Assembly (NCBI RefSeq): GCF_013141865.1
Contig: NZ_RCST01000001.1
Location: 2,170,001-2,234,000, forward strand
Direction: 5' to 3'
From: Methylomonas sp. ZR1
GTDB taxonomy: Bacteria > Pseudomonadota > Gammaproteobacteria > Methylococcales > Methylomonadaceae
DNA length: 64,000 nucleotides
Position numbers and translations under genes: made by a program. Within the stretch, counting starts at the first letter, position 1, and each line of letters opens with the position of its first letter. Below, in pieces: positions 1 to 9,500 of the stretch. A model generated the notes under the pieces. The model was not told the DNA's origin, searched no databases, and worked only from the letters and a program-made list of their open reading frames with translations.

Positions 1-1
1 T

Positions 2-901
2 TGGCCCGACCCGACCGGTCTGCGGAAGACTTGCCCGGTATTTCATTTACCGGCGCTATCGCATAGTTGGGCGCAATGTACCGATGGTCTGGCCCATCCA
101 CACAGCAAAGCCATTCGCCCGATTGTGTTTGATGCCGCTTTGGCAACCGGTCGAGACGATGTAGTTTTAGCTCATCTCAATCATCGTCTGGTGCAAATGT
201 GCTTGCGACTGTTGCGAGCGGAAATCTGGTCGCTCGACACCCAAACCCAGCATTTGTCGCGCGTATCGGCCTGCATCGTCGATGATTCAGCGTTAAGCCA
301 TCCCGTGGTGATTGCCCATGGCCGGATTGTAGTTTTGGGTGGCGATAACCACCGACTACATGAAGAGATCATCACCGCCGGCGGTGCCTTGATTGAAGGC
401 CGCTTTAATCGTTTGAATGTCGGCGAAACCAAAGCCGCTGCAGAATCAGCTACCGATACACCCGTACCGGCTGCAATTGAAGCCCGCTTCCAAGCGCTAT
501 GGCCAAAGCACGCTGATAGCTTACTGGCTGCCCTGGAAGCGCGACGCGTCGACCGCACCAAAAATCTGGAAAAAACCCTCGAAGAACGCGCCGAAAAAGA
601 AGTCAGCAAACTGACCGCCATCATGACCGAACTACAACGCTCGATTCAAGCCGAACTCGCTCCCCACCAAATCGAACAACTAGACCTGTTTCTCCTGGGT
701 GACGATCTTGGCAAACAACAGCGCGAACGCGATCTATCCGCATTGCGTAGACGGCTAGAAGAAATTCCCGAGGAAATTGAGCGCGAATCGCAGCATATCC
801 GCTCGCGCTTCACGAATCCGCATGCCCGACTGTTCCCGGTCGCGGTCACCTGGTTAATCCCGCGTAAAGCCGTGCTGGAAATCACCGGGGGTAAAGCATG
901 A
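2..901 (+). CDS. drmD: DISARM SNF2-type helicase DrmD, C-terminal part (cut by window edge)
   Basis: The reading frame is open from base 2, so this is the last ~299 residues of a larger protein that starts left of the window. No helicase motif lies in the visible part. It holds a mixed alpha/beta stretch and then a long charged helical region (roughly residues 170-270, rich in E, R, K and Q) of the kind found at the C-terminus of large SNF2 proteins. The DrmD name rests mainly on context: its stop overlaps the start of drmMI (ATGA at 898-901), and drmA, drmB and drmC follow, as in class 1 DISARM. In that system DrmD is the SNF2-like ATPase that accompanies the adenine methylase. A GTG at 125 is an internal codon, not a likely start. 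If the left flank lacks SNF2 motifs the call falls to a DISARM-associated unknown. Confidence 0.72.
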   Translation, partial: WPDPTGLRKTCPVFHLPALSHSWAQCTDGLAHPHSKAIRPIVFDAALATGRDDVVLAHLNHRLVQMCLRLLRAEIWSLDTQTQHLSRVSACIVDDSALSHPVVIAHGRIVVLGGDNHRLHEEIITAGGALIEGRFNRLNVGETKAAAESATDTPVPAAIEARFQALWPKHADSLLAALEARRVDRTKNLEKTLEERAEKEVSKLTAIMTELQRSIQAELAPHQIEQLDLFLLGDDLGKQQRERDLSALRRRLEEIPEEIERESQHIRSRFTNPHARLFPVAVTWLIPRKAVLEITGGKA

Positions 902-3900
902 GCCAGCCCAACGTTTCCCGTCATCATGCCGACTGGCTGTCGCTGGTCGAAGTCTCCGGGCCATTCGTCTCGCTGCCGGTATTGCTTAAAACCTTTCCGC
1001 AAGGACTGGACGCTCGCGATCCGGCGCAAGCCAAAGTATTACGCGCTGCCTATGAAGAATGGCAAGACAACCCCAATGGCCCGGGCAAACAGCGAGGCTG
1101 GATACTGCATGTCCTTGCTCAACTTCTGGCGTATCCGCAAGATCTGATTGCCGAAGGTCAAACGCTTCCTGCTGGTTTGGAAGCCTGCTTGCCGGAAATG
1201 GCTGAAACCCTGCGCCCAGATTTTGCCTTGGTAAGCCCGGCGGGTTCCGACAAACCCGGCCAAGCACACATGTTGATAATGATTTACCCATCCGAACAGG
1301 CGCTGGATAAACCGGTGATGGGTAAACTCTGGAAAGCCACACCCGCCACCCGCATGATGGAATTATTGCACGGTGCCGATGTGCCATTGGGGCTGGTCAG
1401 TAACGGCGAACAATGGATGTTGGTCTATGCGCCCCGCGGTGAAATCACCGGTTATACCTCTTGGTATGCCAGCCTTTGGCTAGATGAACCCATTACCCTG
1501 CGCGCTTTCCATTCCTTGCTGAGCATCCGTCGCTTCTTTGGTGTCGCCGAAGGCAGCACGCTGCAAACCATGCTCAAAGAAAGCGCACAAGATCAGCAGG
1601 AAGTCACCGATCAACTCGGTTACCAAGTCCGGGAAGCAGTCGAAGTATTGGTGCAATCCTTCGATGCCTTGGACAAGGAAAGCAACCGTGTCTTATTAAA
1701 AGGCGTCAGCGCCAAAAGCCAATACGAAGCCGCACTCACCATCATGATGCGCTTGGTGTTCCTGTTTTCTGCCGAAGAACGCGACCTGCTGCATTTGGGC
1801 AAACCGCTGTATGACGAAAACTATGCCGTTTCCACCTTGCAGGTACAACTCCAGGAAGTGGCCGACCGTTATGGCGAAGAAGTCTTGGAAAGACGCTACG
1901 ATGCCTGGACTCGGTTATTAGCCACTTTTCGCGCGGTTCATGGCGGTGTCGATCACCAGGATTTAATGATGCAAGCCTACGGCGGTTCGCTGTTCGATCC
2001 TGACCGCTATCCATTTCTGGAAGGCCGTAGTATCGGCAGCAACTGGCGCAATAGCGCCGCCGAGCCTTTGGCCGTCAATAACCGCGTGGTTTTACATCTG
2101 CTCAACTCCTTGCAAAGACTGCGCACTAAAAATGGTCCCGCAGGCATGGCGGAAACCCGCCGCGTTTCGTTTCGCGCGCTGGGCGTGGAGCAAATCGGCC
2201 ATGTTTACGAAGGCTTGCTCGACCACACCGCGGTTCGGGCCAATGAAGTAGTGTTGGGTATTTCCGGCACCCGAAAAAAAGAGCCGGAAATACCCTTGTC
2301 CGAGTTGGAAGCCTTACTGGCGGACAGCCAAGATAAACTCATCAACTTTCTCAAAGACGAAACCGGCCGTTCCGCGTCAGCGTTACGTAAAGCCTTGGAA
2401 CAAGGCAGTTTGCTGGACGAACACAAGCTATTGCTCGCTTGCGGACAGGATCAAGTCTTACTGGAACGCTTGCGACCCTTTGTCGGTATTATCCGCGACG
2501 ATTCCTTTGAACGGCCGCTGGTAGTCTTGCCCGGTAGCGCCTATGTCACCGCCGGCACCACCCGCCGTAGCACCGGCACCCATTACACCCCCCCGACATT
2601 GACTGAGCCGGTGGTTCAGCACACCCTGGAGCCTTTGGTGTATCAAGGCCCTGCCGAAGGCTGGCCGCGCGAGCAATGGCAACTTAAATCGCCCAAACAA
2701 ATCCTGTCACTCAAGGTCTGCGATATGGCCATGGGTTCCGGCGCCTTCCTGGTACAAGCCTGCCGCTATTTGGCCGAGCGTTTGGTGGAGGCCTGGGAGA
2801 ACGAGGAAAAGCGCCATCCCGGAGAAGTATTGACCAGTCCGGAAGGCGAGTTTTCCAAAGCCGCGCCCAGCGAACGCTTGATTCCACAAGATGCTGCCGA
2901 GCGTATTGCTGTTGCCCGTCGGGTAGTGGCTGATCGTTGTTTGTACGGTGTAGACATAAACCCGATGGCCGTGGAAATGGCCAAGCTGTCGATGTGGTTG
3001 ATTACCGTCGACAAACATCGCTCGTTTACCTTTTTGGATCATGCCTTCAAATGTGGTGATTCGTTATTGGGCATCACCTCGCTAAAACAATTAGAAAACT
3101 TCAGTCTGCAACCAGAGGGCTGCAAGCAAACATCTTTTGCGACGTTGAATCTGTTTCGCCATATCGAAGAGGCAACTAAGAAGCGGGAAGCTCTGGAAGC
3201 AATGTCATCCGATACGCCTGAACAGATATCTGCTAAATCTGTGTTGTACGAAGAGGCTGAAGAGGCTATAACCAAATTGTATGCAGCGGCTGATGTTCTA
3301 ATCTCAGTGGAAATTAAAGGATTGAAAGGCAGGGCTTATGAGGAAGAACGCCAACTAGCGGCTGATCATATGATGGCCTATTGGGCACAAAGTATTACTG
3401 AGTTACGGGCTTTTGCTAGTAAGAGACTAAAAAACGTGCGTTGTTTTCATTGGGGATTAGCTTTCCCAGAAGTTATTAATCACAATGGATTCGATGCTTT
3501 TATTGGAAATCCACCGTTTTTAGGAGGCCGGCGGATTTCATTTAGACTTGGTCAAGAATATTACTCACATTTGCAATCGCTTTTTCCTTGGGCAATAAGA
3601 ACAACTGACCTGTGCGTTTATTTCCTCCGTAGAACTTGTAGTTTACTTAAAGAAAACTCGGTTTCTGGATTAATTCTAAGTGACATAATTACCCAAGGAG
3701 ATTCACGCGAAGCAGGAATCGCTCAACTTTGCTCTATGAATTTCAAGATTATTTGCGCCAGATCATCTAGACCTTGGCCTGGAACAGCAGGGGTAAAAAT
3801 AGTAGATTGTCATTTTTTCAAAGGAAACTGGAATGCAAAATCAAAATTTGACTCATTATTTGTAAATGAAATTAATGCATATTTTCGACCAGAAGCAGGA

Positions 3901-4947
3901 AGAAATGCACCATTACAGTTACGCCATAATTCAGGTATATCTTTTTCTGGACATTACCTTGGAGGACAGGGTTTTTTGATTGGCCCAGACGAAGTCGAAA
4001 AGCTTATATTAGTAAATCCTGATAATGCCGATGTGATTTTTGATTATATTAAGGGTGACGAGTTAAATAATAAGGTATGTCAAACAAACCCATTAAAAGC
4101 AATTAACTTCGGATTTCGCGATTTGCCTGAGATTGAACAAAACTATCCGGAAGCTCTTGAAATCATCCGTGAAAGAGTTAAGCCAGAACGAGATTTGGTA
4201 AAGCGCGAAACTCATAGAGAAAGATGGTGGCGTTATGCTGATGCTAGACCCGCACTTGCTGAGGCAGTAAAAGATTTAAGTCACGTTCTACTACAACCTT
4301 ACACAGCAAAATATGTTATGCCTAGCTTTTATCCATCGCGATGTGTTTTTGCCCACCCAATGGTCGTGATAGCTGATTCTAGTTATGCATGTTTTGCATC
4401 GTTACAAAGTACATTTCATACACTATGGGTATGGAATTATTGCGCAACAAATTTAGATTTGCTTGCATATACAGCAGATAGAGTTTTGGCAACATATCCA
4501 TTCCCTCAACCGACAGATCAAATCACTGAAATTGGGCAGCGATATGCACATCGGCGCGATGAATTAAGGATATCGAGATCCTGGGCACTAACTGAGTTAT
4601 ATAACCGCGTACATAATCCTACGGAAACTGATTCAGATATTTTAGGATTGCGCGAATTGCATGTAAAACTTGATCTAGGGATCGCTATTGCATATGGATG
4701 GCGTGATCTTGATTTTAACCATGACTTCCATGAAACCAAGCAAGGCATTCGATTCACCATTAGCGAAGCTGCGCGCCTAGAAGTTCTCGACCGCCTGCTG
4801 GAACTGAATCACCAACGCTACGCTGAAGAAATCGCCTCCGGCTTGCACGACAAGAAATCAGCCAAGTCTGCTGGCACTGGCCGTGGCCGCAAGAAAAAAA
4901 CCGAGCCTGCTGCTGCCAATGAACCCGAACAATTCCAAATTTTCTGA
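898..4947 (+). CDS. drmMI: DISARM class 1 adenine-N6 DNA methyltransferase DrmMI
   Basis: A 1349-aa Eco57I/PglX-like N6-adenine methylase. Motif I appears as CDMAMGSGAFL near residue 605 (SAM binding), and the catalytic motif IV as GNPPF near residue 870. A long N-terminal domain precedes the fold, and a basic tail (GRGRKKK) precedes the end. In DISARM this enzyme modifies host DNA so that phage DNA can be told apart. The start ATG overlaps the drmD stop by four bases, so the two are translationally coupled. By eye, about 3100 to 4740 is clearly more AT-rich than the GC-rich ends. This stretch covers the NPPF motif and the expected target-recognition region, which suggests that specificity was swapped by recombination. 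Length and motifs fit an intact gene. The family call is firm; the DISARM role follows from the neighbours. Confidence 0.9.
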   Translation: MSQPNVSRHHADWLSLVEVSGPFVSLPVLLKTFPQGLDARDPAQAKVLRAAYEEWQDNPNGPGKQRGWILHVLAQLLAYPQDLIAEGQTLPAGLEACLPEMAETLRPDFALVSPAGSDKPGQAHMLIMIYPSEQALDKPVMGKLWKATPATRMMELLHGADVPLGLVSNGEQWMLVYAPRGEITGYTSWYASLWLDEPITLRAFHSLLSIRRFFGVAEGSTLQTMLKESAQDQQEVTDQLGYQVREAVEVLVQSFDALDKESNRVLLKGVSAKSQYEAALTIMMRLVFLFSAEERDLLHLGKPLYDENYAVSTLQVQLQEVADRYGEEVLERRYDAWTRLLATFRAVHGGVDHQDLMMQAYGGSLFDPDRYPFLEGRSIGSNWRNSAAEPLAVNNRVVLHLLNSLQRLRTKNGPAGMAETRRVSFRALGVEQIGHVYEGLLDHTAVRANEVVLGISGTRKKEPEIPLSELEALLADSQDKLINFLKDETGRSASALRKALEQGSLLDEHKLLLACGQDQVLLERLRPFVGIIRDDSFERPLVVLPGSAYVTAGTTRRSTGTHYTPPTLTEPVVQHTLEPLVYQGPAEGWPREQWQLKSPKQILSLKVCDMAMGSGAFLVQACRYLAERLVEAWENEEKRHPGEVLTSPEGEFSKAAPSERLIPQDAAERIAVARRVVADRCLYGVDINPMAVEMAKLSMWLITVDKHRSFTFLDHAFKCGDSLLGITSLKQLENFSLQPEGCKQTSFATLNLFRHIEEATKKREALEAMSSDTPEQISAKSVLYEEAEEAITKLYAAADVLISVEIKGLKGRAYEEERQLAADHMMAYWAQSITELRAFASKRLKNVRCFHWGLAFPEVINHNGFDAFIGNPPFLGGRRISFRLGQEYYSHLQSLFPWAIRTTDLCVYFLRRTCSLLKENSVSGLILSDIITQGDSREAGIAQLCSMNFKIICARSSRPWPGTAGVKIVDCHFFKGNWNAKSKFDSLFVNEINAYFRPEAGRNAPLQLRHNSGISFSGHYLGGQGFLIGPDEVEKLILVNPDNADVIFDYIKGDELNNKVCQTNPLKAINFGFRDLPEIEQNYPEALEIIRERVKPERDLVKRETHRERWWRYADARPALAEAVKDLSHVLLQPYTAKYVMPSFYPSRCVFAHPMVVIADSSYACFASLQSTFHTLWVWNYCATNLDLLAYTADRVLATYPFPQPTDQITEIGQRYAHRRDELRISRSWALTELYNRVHNPTETDSDILGLRELHVKLDLGIAIAYGWRDLDFNHDFHETKQGIRFTISEAARLEVLDRLLELNHQRYAEEIASGLHDKKSAKSAGTGRGRKKKTEPAAANEPEQFQIF

Positions 4948-4971
4948 ACGCCATTCAGAAGGAGAGCCGCT

Positions 4972-5205
4972 ATGACCGCCCAATATTATGAAGCCGTTGC
5001 AGAAATTCCGTTAGACCATTGTCTGCATTTGCAGCTGCCGCCGGAAATACCCGCTGGCCCGGTACGGGTCGCGATTATTTATGATCGGGCTATCGATACC
5101 GCCGGACAAGACATCAAAAACCTGCTGGCCGCGATGCCGGATGTCGGCGACGATGTGGATTTCAATTTGCGGGCTGGAGCAAATAATGATCTGCTATTCT
5201 TCTGA
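4972..5205 (+). CDS. Small antitoxin-like protein, orphan in the DISARM operon
   Basis: A 77-aa protein that starts behind a clear ribosome site (AAGGAGAG, 5-8 bases before ATG), 24 bases after drmMI. The N-terminal half (EAVAEIPLD, LQLPPEIPAGPVRVAIIY) looks like the beta-rich DNA-binding part of small antitoxins of PIN-domain toxins. The segment DIKNLLAAMPDVGDDVDF is also typical of such antitoxins. The last ten residues (RAGANNDLLFF) do not fit the usual polar tail. No toxin gene follows directly. It may be a leftover antitoxin whose toxin was lost, or a real accessory gene of this operon. The relationship is a pattern judgement, not a tested homology. Confidence 0.55.
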   Translation: MTAQYYEAVAEIPLDHCLHLQLPPEIPAGPVRVAIIYDRAIDTAGQDIKNLLAAMPDVGDDVDFNLRAGANNDLLFF

Positions 5206-5228
5206 AATTAAATATTCGTTTTCTTTCC

Positions 5229-6308
5229 ATGACTTTTACTAATCAACTCACAGATAATCATACCGCTGAGTTCACGACCTTGTTAAAAATCGAGGGTGCC
5301 GAAGCGGAATATCATGAAATCCGCGCGGAGACTTTGGCTTCAGTTTTGGCTGGTTTGCAAAAATTGGTTTATTTGTTGGCGACTGCCGAATCCGGTCAGG
5401 AGTTAGGCGAGCGGCTGAAACCCAGCAAAGCTATGCGCGAAAGCTGTTCGCTGCTTTGTGGTGTACCCCAAGCAGGCAGTTATGCCGTGCCGCTGGATCT
5501 GGGCTTGCATCAACAAATGGATATGGCCCCTAGCCCTTTTTTGTCGCGTATCGAGCAAATCTGGAGTGCGTTAGCGAGTCAGGATCAAAACCAGTTAAAG
5601 CAACTATTGCCCGCTACGATTGCGCAAAAGGCATTGAGAGAAATCCAGAAATTCTTGCCCAAAGAGCATGAAGGCTTGCGTTTGGGTTTCCAGAGCCGTT
5701 CCTCGACAACGCCGGCATTTTTGACGTCAAAAACCTCACGTTTTATCGCCGACTATTTGGCCCCTAAAACGTCGGAAGATGCCGTCATGACAGTTACGGG
5801 CGAACTACAGCGGATCGATTTTGCCGCGCATCAATTGACCATTCTTTATCCGCCAACTCGGCGAGAAATTGTCTGTACTTATTTGGCGGAAATCGAAGAA
5901 AACATTATTGAATCACGTAAAGAGCCGATTCAGGTAACCGGTCGGTTTGTTTTGGACGATACAGGTAATCCGATCAAGTTAATGGATGTCACGCGAGTTG
6001 AGCCGATCGATCTTTCCCCTGTGCTGATTAACGAAGTGGAAGCCGTTAATGTTCGCTTTAAACAGCCTCTGGAATTATCGCCTTCACTGGATGAGGACAG
6101 TCAACAGTACTTATGCATAACCGAACCGAATATAGGGTTACAGATTTTTGCTTTGAATCGCGAGTTATTGTTCGCCGAAATTCAAGAGCAGTTGGCAATG
6201 TTATGGCAGGAATATGCACTGGCTGCCGATCAAACTTTAGATGTTGATGCCAAAATCATTCAGGCCAACTTATTGAATCTTGTGGAGGCAGAAGATGCCA
6301 AGGCGTAA
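5229..6308 (+). CDS. Unrecognised 359-aa protein inserted in the DISARM locus
   Basis: I do not recognise this family. The protein has no signal peptide or membrane segment. It appears to have a helical N-terminal part (about 1-170) and a beta-rich middle (about 185-270: VTGELQRIDFAAHQLTILYP and PIQVTGRFVLDDTGNPIKLM) that could be an OB-like or small barrel fold. A helical, acidic C-terminus follows. No Shine-Dalgarno site is visible before ATG 5229, only a T-rich stretch. The gene sits 23 bases after the antitoxin-like gene. Its end overlaps the start of the HicA-like gene (ATG 6295), and the two are probably translated together. The coupling suggests a two-component unit, possibly a large antitoxin or partner for a small RNase-like protein. 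This function is inference. Confidence 0.8.
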   Translation: MTFTNQLTDNHTAEFTTLLKIEGAEAEYHEIRAETLASVLAGLQKLVYLLATAESGQELGERLKPSKAMRESCSLLCGVPQAGSYAVPLDLGLHQQMDMAPSPFLSRIEQIWSALASQDQNQLKQLLPATIAQKALREIQKFLPKEHEGLRLGFQSRSSTTPAFLTSKTSRFIADYLAPKTSEDAVMTVTGELQRIDFAAHQLTILYPPTRREIVCTYLAEIEENIIESRKEPIQVTGRFVLDDTGNPIKLMDVTRVEPIDLSPVLINEVEAVNVRFKQPLELSPSLDEDSQQYLCITEPNIGLQIFALNRELLFAEIQEQLAMLWQEYALAADQTLDVDAKIIQANLLNLVEAEDAKA

Positions 6309-6573
6309 GGATGATATTGAGCAAGGTTTGCTACGCAAAGGGTTTGTGAAAAAAGAAGGCGACCATCATTTTTTCATCTACTACAACCTGAAAGGCGAGA
6401 AAACCGCTGTTTTCACCAAAACCAGCCATACACCCAAAATGCGTGAGATTCCGGATAATCTTTTGGGATTGATGGCAAAGCAATGTCGGCTTAATAAAGC
6501 GGAGTTTTTGAATTTGGTGGATTGCCCACTGAGTCGGGACGAATACGAACAAAAATTGGCCTCAAACAAATAA
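6295..6573 (+). CDS. HicA/YcfA-like small RNA-binding or RNase-fold protein
   Basis: A 92-aa basic protein. ATG 6295 is preferred over TTG 6280 because GGAGG lies about eight bases before it. The order LLRKGFVKKEGDHHFFIYY, then a basic turn, then KTSHTPKMREIP and a C-terminal helix resembles the dsRBD-like fold of HicA mRNA interferases. There a histidine after a small turn (here the HH of GDHHF) is catalytic. It overlaps the end of the 359-aa gene by 14 bases, and drmA begins 12 bases after its stop, so all probably belong to one transcript. It could act as a toxin, as an RNA-binding helper of the defence locus, or as part of an embedded toxin-antitoxin pair. The fold call is moderate. Confidence 0.7.
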   Translation: MPRRKDDIEQGLLRKGFVKKEGDHHFFIYYNLKGEKTAVFTKTSHTPKMREIPDNLLGLMAKQCRLNKAEFLNLVDCPLSRDEYEQKLASNK

Positions 6574-6585
6574 GGGACTTTTACG

Positions 6586-9500
6586 ATGACGCTGTATGCG
6601 CCTACCCCCACTTCGATTCGCGACGAATTGACTCAAATGGTCATTCGCGATCTTCTCGGCCCAGCTGGTGGTGTTGAGGAAGAGTTAAATCAATACGAAG
6701 ACCATGCCTACCAACGTTATTTGGTCGGCATGTTGGCGCCGAAGGACAAGGAGGTAGCCGGCGGCGAATTGGACGAATTGGCAACGGGCGACGGCGATGA
6801 GGGGGAAGAAGGCAATACTGATGCCGGCGTACCCGCGGGCAGCACGTACTTTCCGTCTTCAATGGGTTTGAGCTTTGTGGTGGCATCCGAAACGGCTGAA
6901 ATTCTGGTTGCTGCCGAATGGGGGCAGTACCTGCGGATTAAAAGCGATAATCAACAGAACAAAGATGGCAATCCTGCCAATGTCTGGAAACGCAGGCCGG
7001 TGGTTGCGCCAGAATTACCGTTAGTGTTGAAGGAAGGCAATATTGCCCCACAAGCGCTTCATCCCGATCACCCCTTGGTGTTGCTGCAAGGACGCATCCG
7101 TTCTACTGCTGACGGTTGGGTGGTTACGTTATTCATGATCAATCAACAGGAAGAACGTAAAGGCAGAAACGAACCAAAAGACGAAGTGTGGGTATTTCAA
7201 CCCAAGCTAAAAGTGTATGCCTCGGATAGCCAACCGATTTTTGTGCAGCGCAAAAACGTCAAACTTGATTTGTCGAAAATGGACCCGTTGACGCGCGAGG
7301 AATCCGAAACCTTGGAAATGCTGTATCGGCATCAACGCGAGTTTGCGGTCGGCCACGGCATTTCGGTGCATGCCACGTTACCTGAGCCTTTGGCAGAGCG
7401 AGCCAGCCAGGTGGAAACCGAATGGGTGCCTTGTTTTGAAGTGCCGCAACAAACCCCGCGGTCTGCGGCAGACGATGAAAATCTCGCCGGCTTGAGTATG
7501 GACATGAAGGCCCTGGCAGATTTACCCAAGGAAGGCTTAATTGCCAGCTTGCGCCATATCGAGACAGCCTACCGAGTGTGGATCAAAGCGGAAGCCAACA
7601 AATTGACCTTGCCGGCTGAGAAGCTAGACGGCCATGAAGAAACAGCGCGCCGAGCCGTGGAGCGTTGTACTCGGGCCTTGCAACGGATCAAAGCCGGTAT
7701 TGATTTAATCGAAAACGATACTCTGGCGGAGGAGGCCTTTCGATTTGCCAATCGCGCGATGTGGCAACAGCGGATTCACACCACTTTTTCCCGAAAGGTG
7801 CGTAAAAAGGAAATCAAGCTGGAAGATGGTACTTCGGCTTTAGATATTGCCAAAAACCGCAGCTGGCGTTTGTTTCAGTTGGCGTTCGTATTACTGAATT
7901 TACCGAGTCTGACCGATTTACACCACTCTGATCGTAGTCATGAAACCGATGCGGTTGCCGACTTGCTGTGGTTTGCCACAGGTGGTGGTAAAACCGAAGC
8001 TTATTTGGGTTTGACGGCCTATACCCTGGCATTAAGACGCTTACAAGGCGAAATCGAGGGGCGACGCAGTGATCATGGTGTGGCGGTTTTAATGCGCTAT
8101 ACCCTACGCTTATTGACGTTACAGCAGTTTCAACGGGCGGCTGCTTTGATGTGCGCCTGTGAGTCGATTCGTCGGGTTGATATTGGCAAATGGGGCGAAA
8201 CACCCTTCCGCTTGGGACTGTGGGTGGGTAATAAAACCACTCCCAATACCCTTGCCGCTGCAGCCAATTCTTTAAGGCAGCGCAATGTCGGTGGCAGACC
8301 GTCGGCCTCCGGTACACCGCAACAAATCACGTCCTGTCCTTGGTGTGGTTGTGAGATCAAGGAAAAACATTTGCGGGTCTATGAAGCACCCAGCGACATT
8401 GGTCGCTGCGTCACCTATTGTGGCGACGATTTAGGACGATGTGAGTTTTCCGAAGCCAAAGCACCCAAGGAAGGTTTGCCGGTGATGGTGGTGGATGAAG
8501 AAATATATCGTCGGCCACCCTCGCTATTGATTGCCACTGTCGACAAGTTTGCGCAAATGCCCTGGAAAGGCGAAACGCAAATGCTGTTTGGCAAGGTTTC
8601 GGAGGTGTGTGATCGGCACGGGTTTCTGTCGCCGGAAATCGATGATGGGCAATCCCATCCTTCCCGTAATGGTTTGCCGTCAGTCAAAAATCGGCCCCAT
8701 GGAGCGTTACGGCCACCAGATTTGATTATTCAGGACGAATTACATTTGATTAGCGGGCCATTGGGCTCAATGGTTGGGCTCTACGAATCGGCGGTTGATG
8801 AGCTGTGCTCTTGGCAAGTCGACGGCAAGAAGGTGCGACCCAAGGTTGTGGCTTCGACAGCGACGATTCGTCGTGCGCCGGATCAGGTTCAAAAACTGTT
8901 TGTGCGTAAACTAGAAGTGTTTCCGCCGCAAGGCACCAGTATCAGAGATAGCTTTTTCGCCATTCAACGACCGACGGGGCCTGAGTATCCTGGTCGTCGG
9001 TATTTAGGTATCAATGCCTTTGGACGGCGTTATCCGGTAGCGATGATTCGTAGCTATGTGGCGCATATGGCTGCGGCGCAAGCGCTTTATGATAAATACG
9101 GTCGCTTGGCTGATCCATGGATGACCCTGGCTGGATACTTCAATTCCATACGCGAATTGGCCGGTACGCGTCGACTGGTCGAAGATGATATCCGCGCCCG
9201 TCTCCGCGATGCCGATCAACGAGGATTGGCAAAGCGTCGGGTACGAATGGGCGCAGTGGAAGAGCTGACTTCGCGTAAATCCGGCTCGGACATTCCAAAG
9301 ATATTGGATAGGCTGGAGGCCGTTTTTGATAAGGAACTGGAAGTACAGCGTGCTGCGGAGCGTAAAGCCAATCAGCCCGTTAGTTCTTCGATGCCTTACG
9401 ATGTCATTCTGGCAACCAATATGATTTCGGTAGGCGTGGATATTGACCGTTTAGGTCTAATGCTGGTCGCCGGTCAACCCAAAAACACTTCTGAATATAT

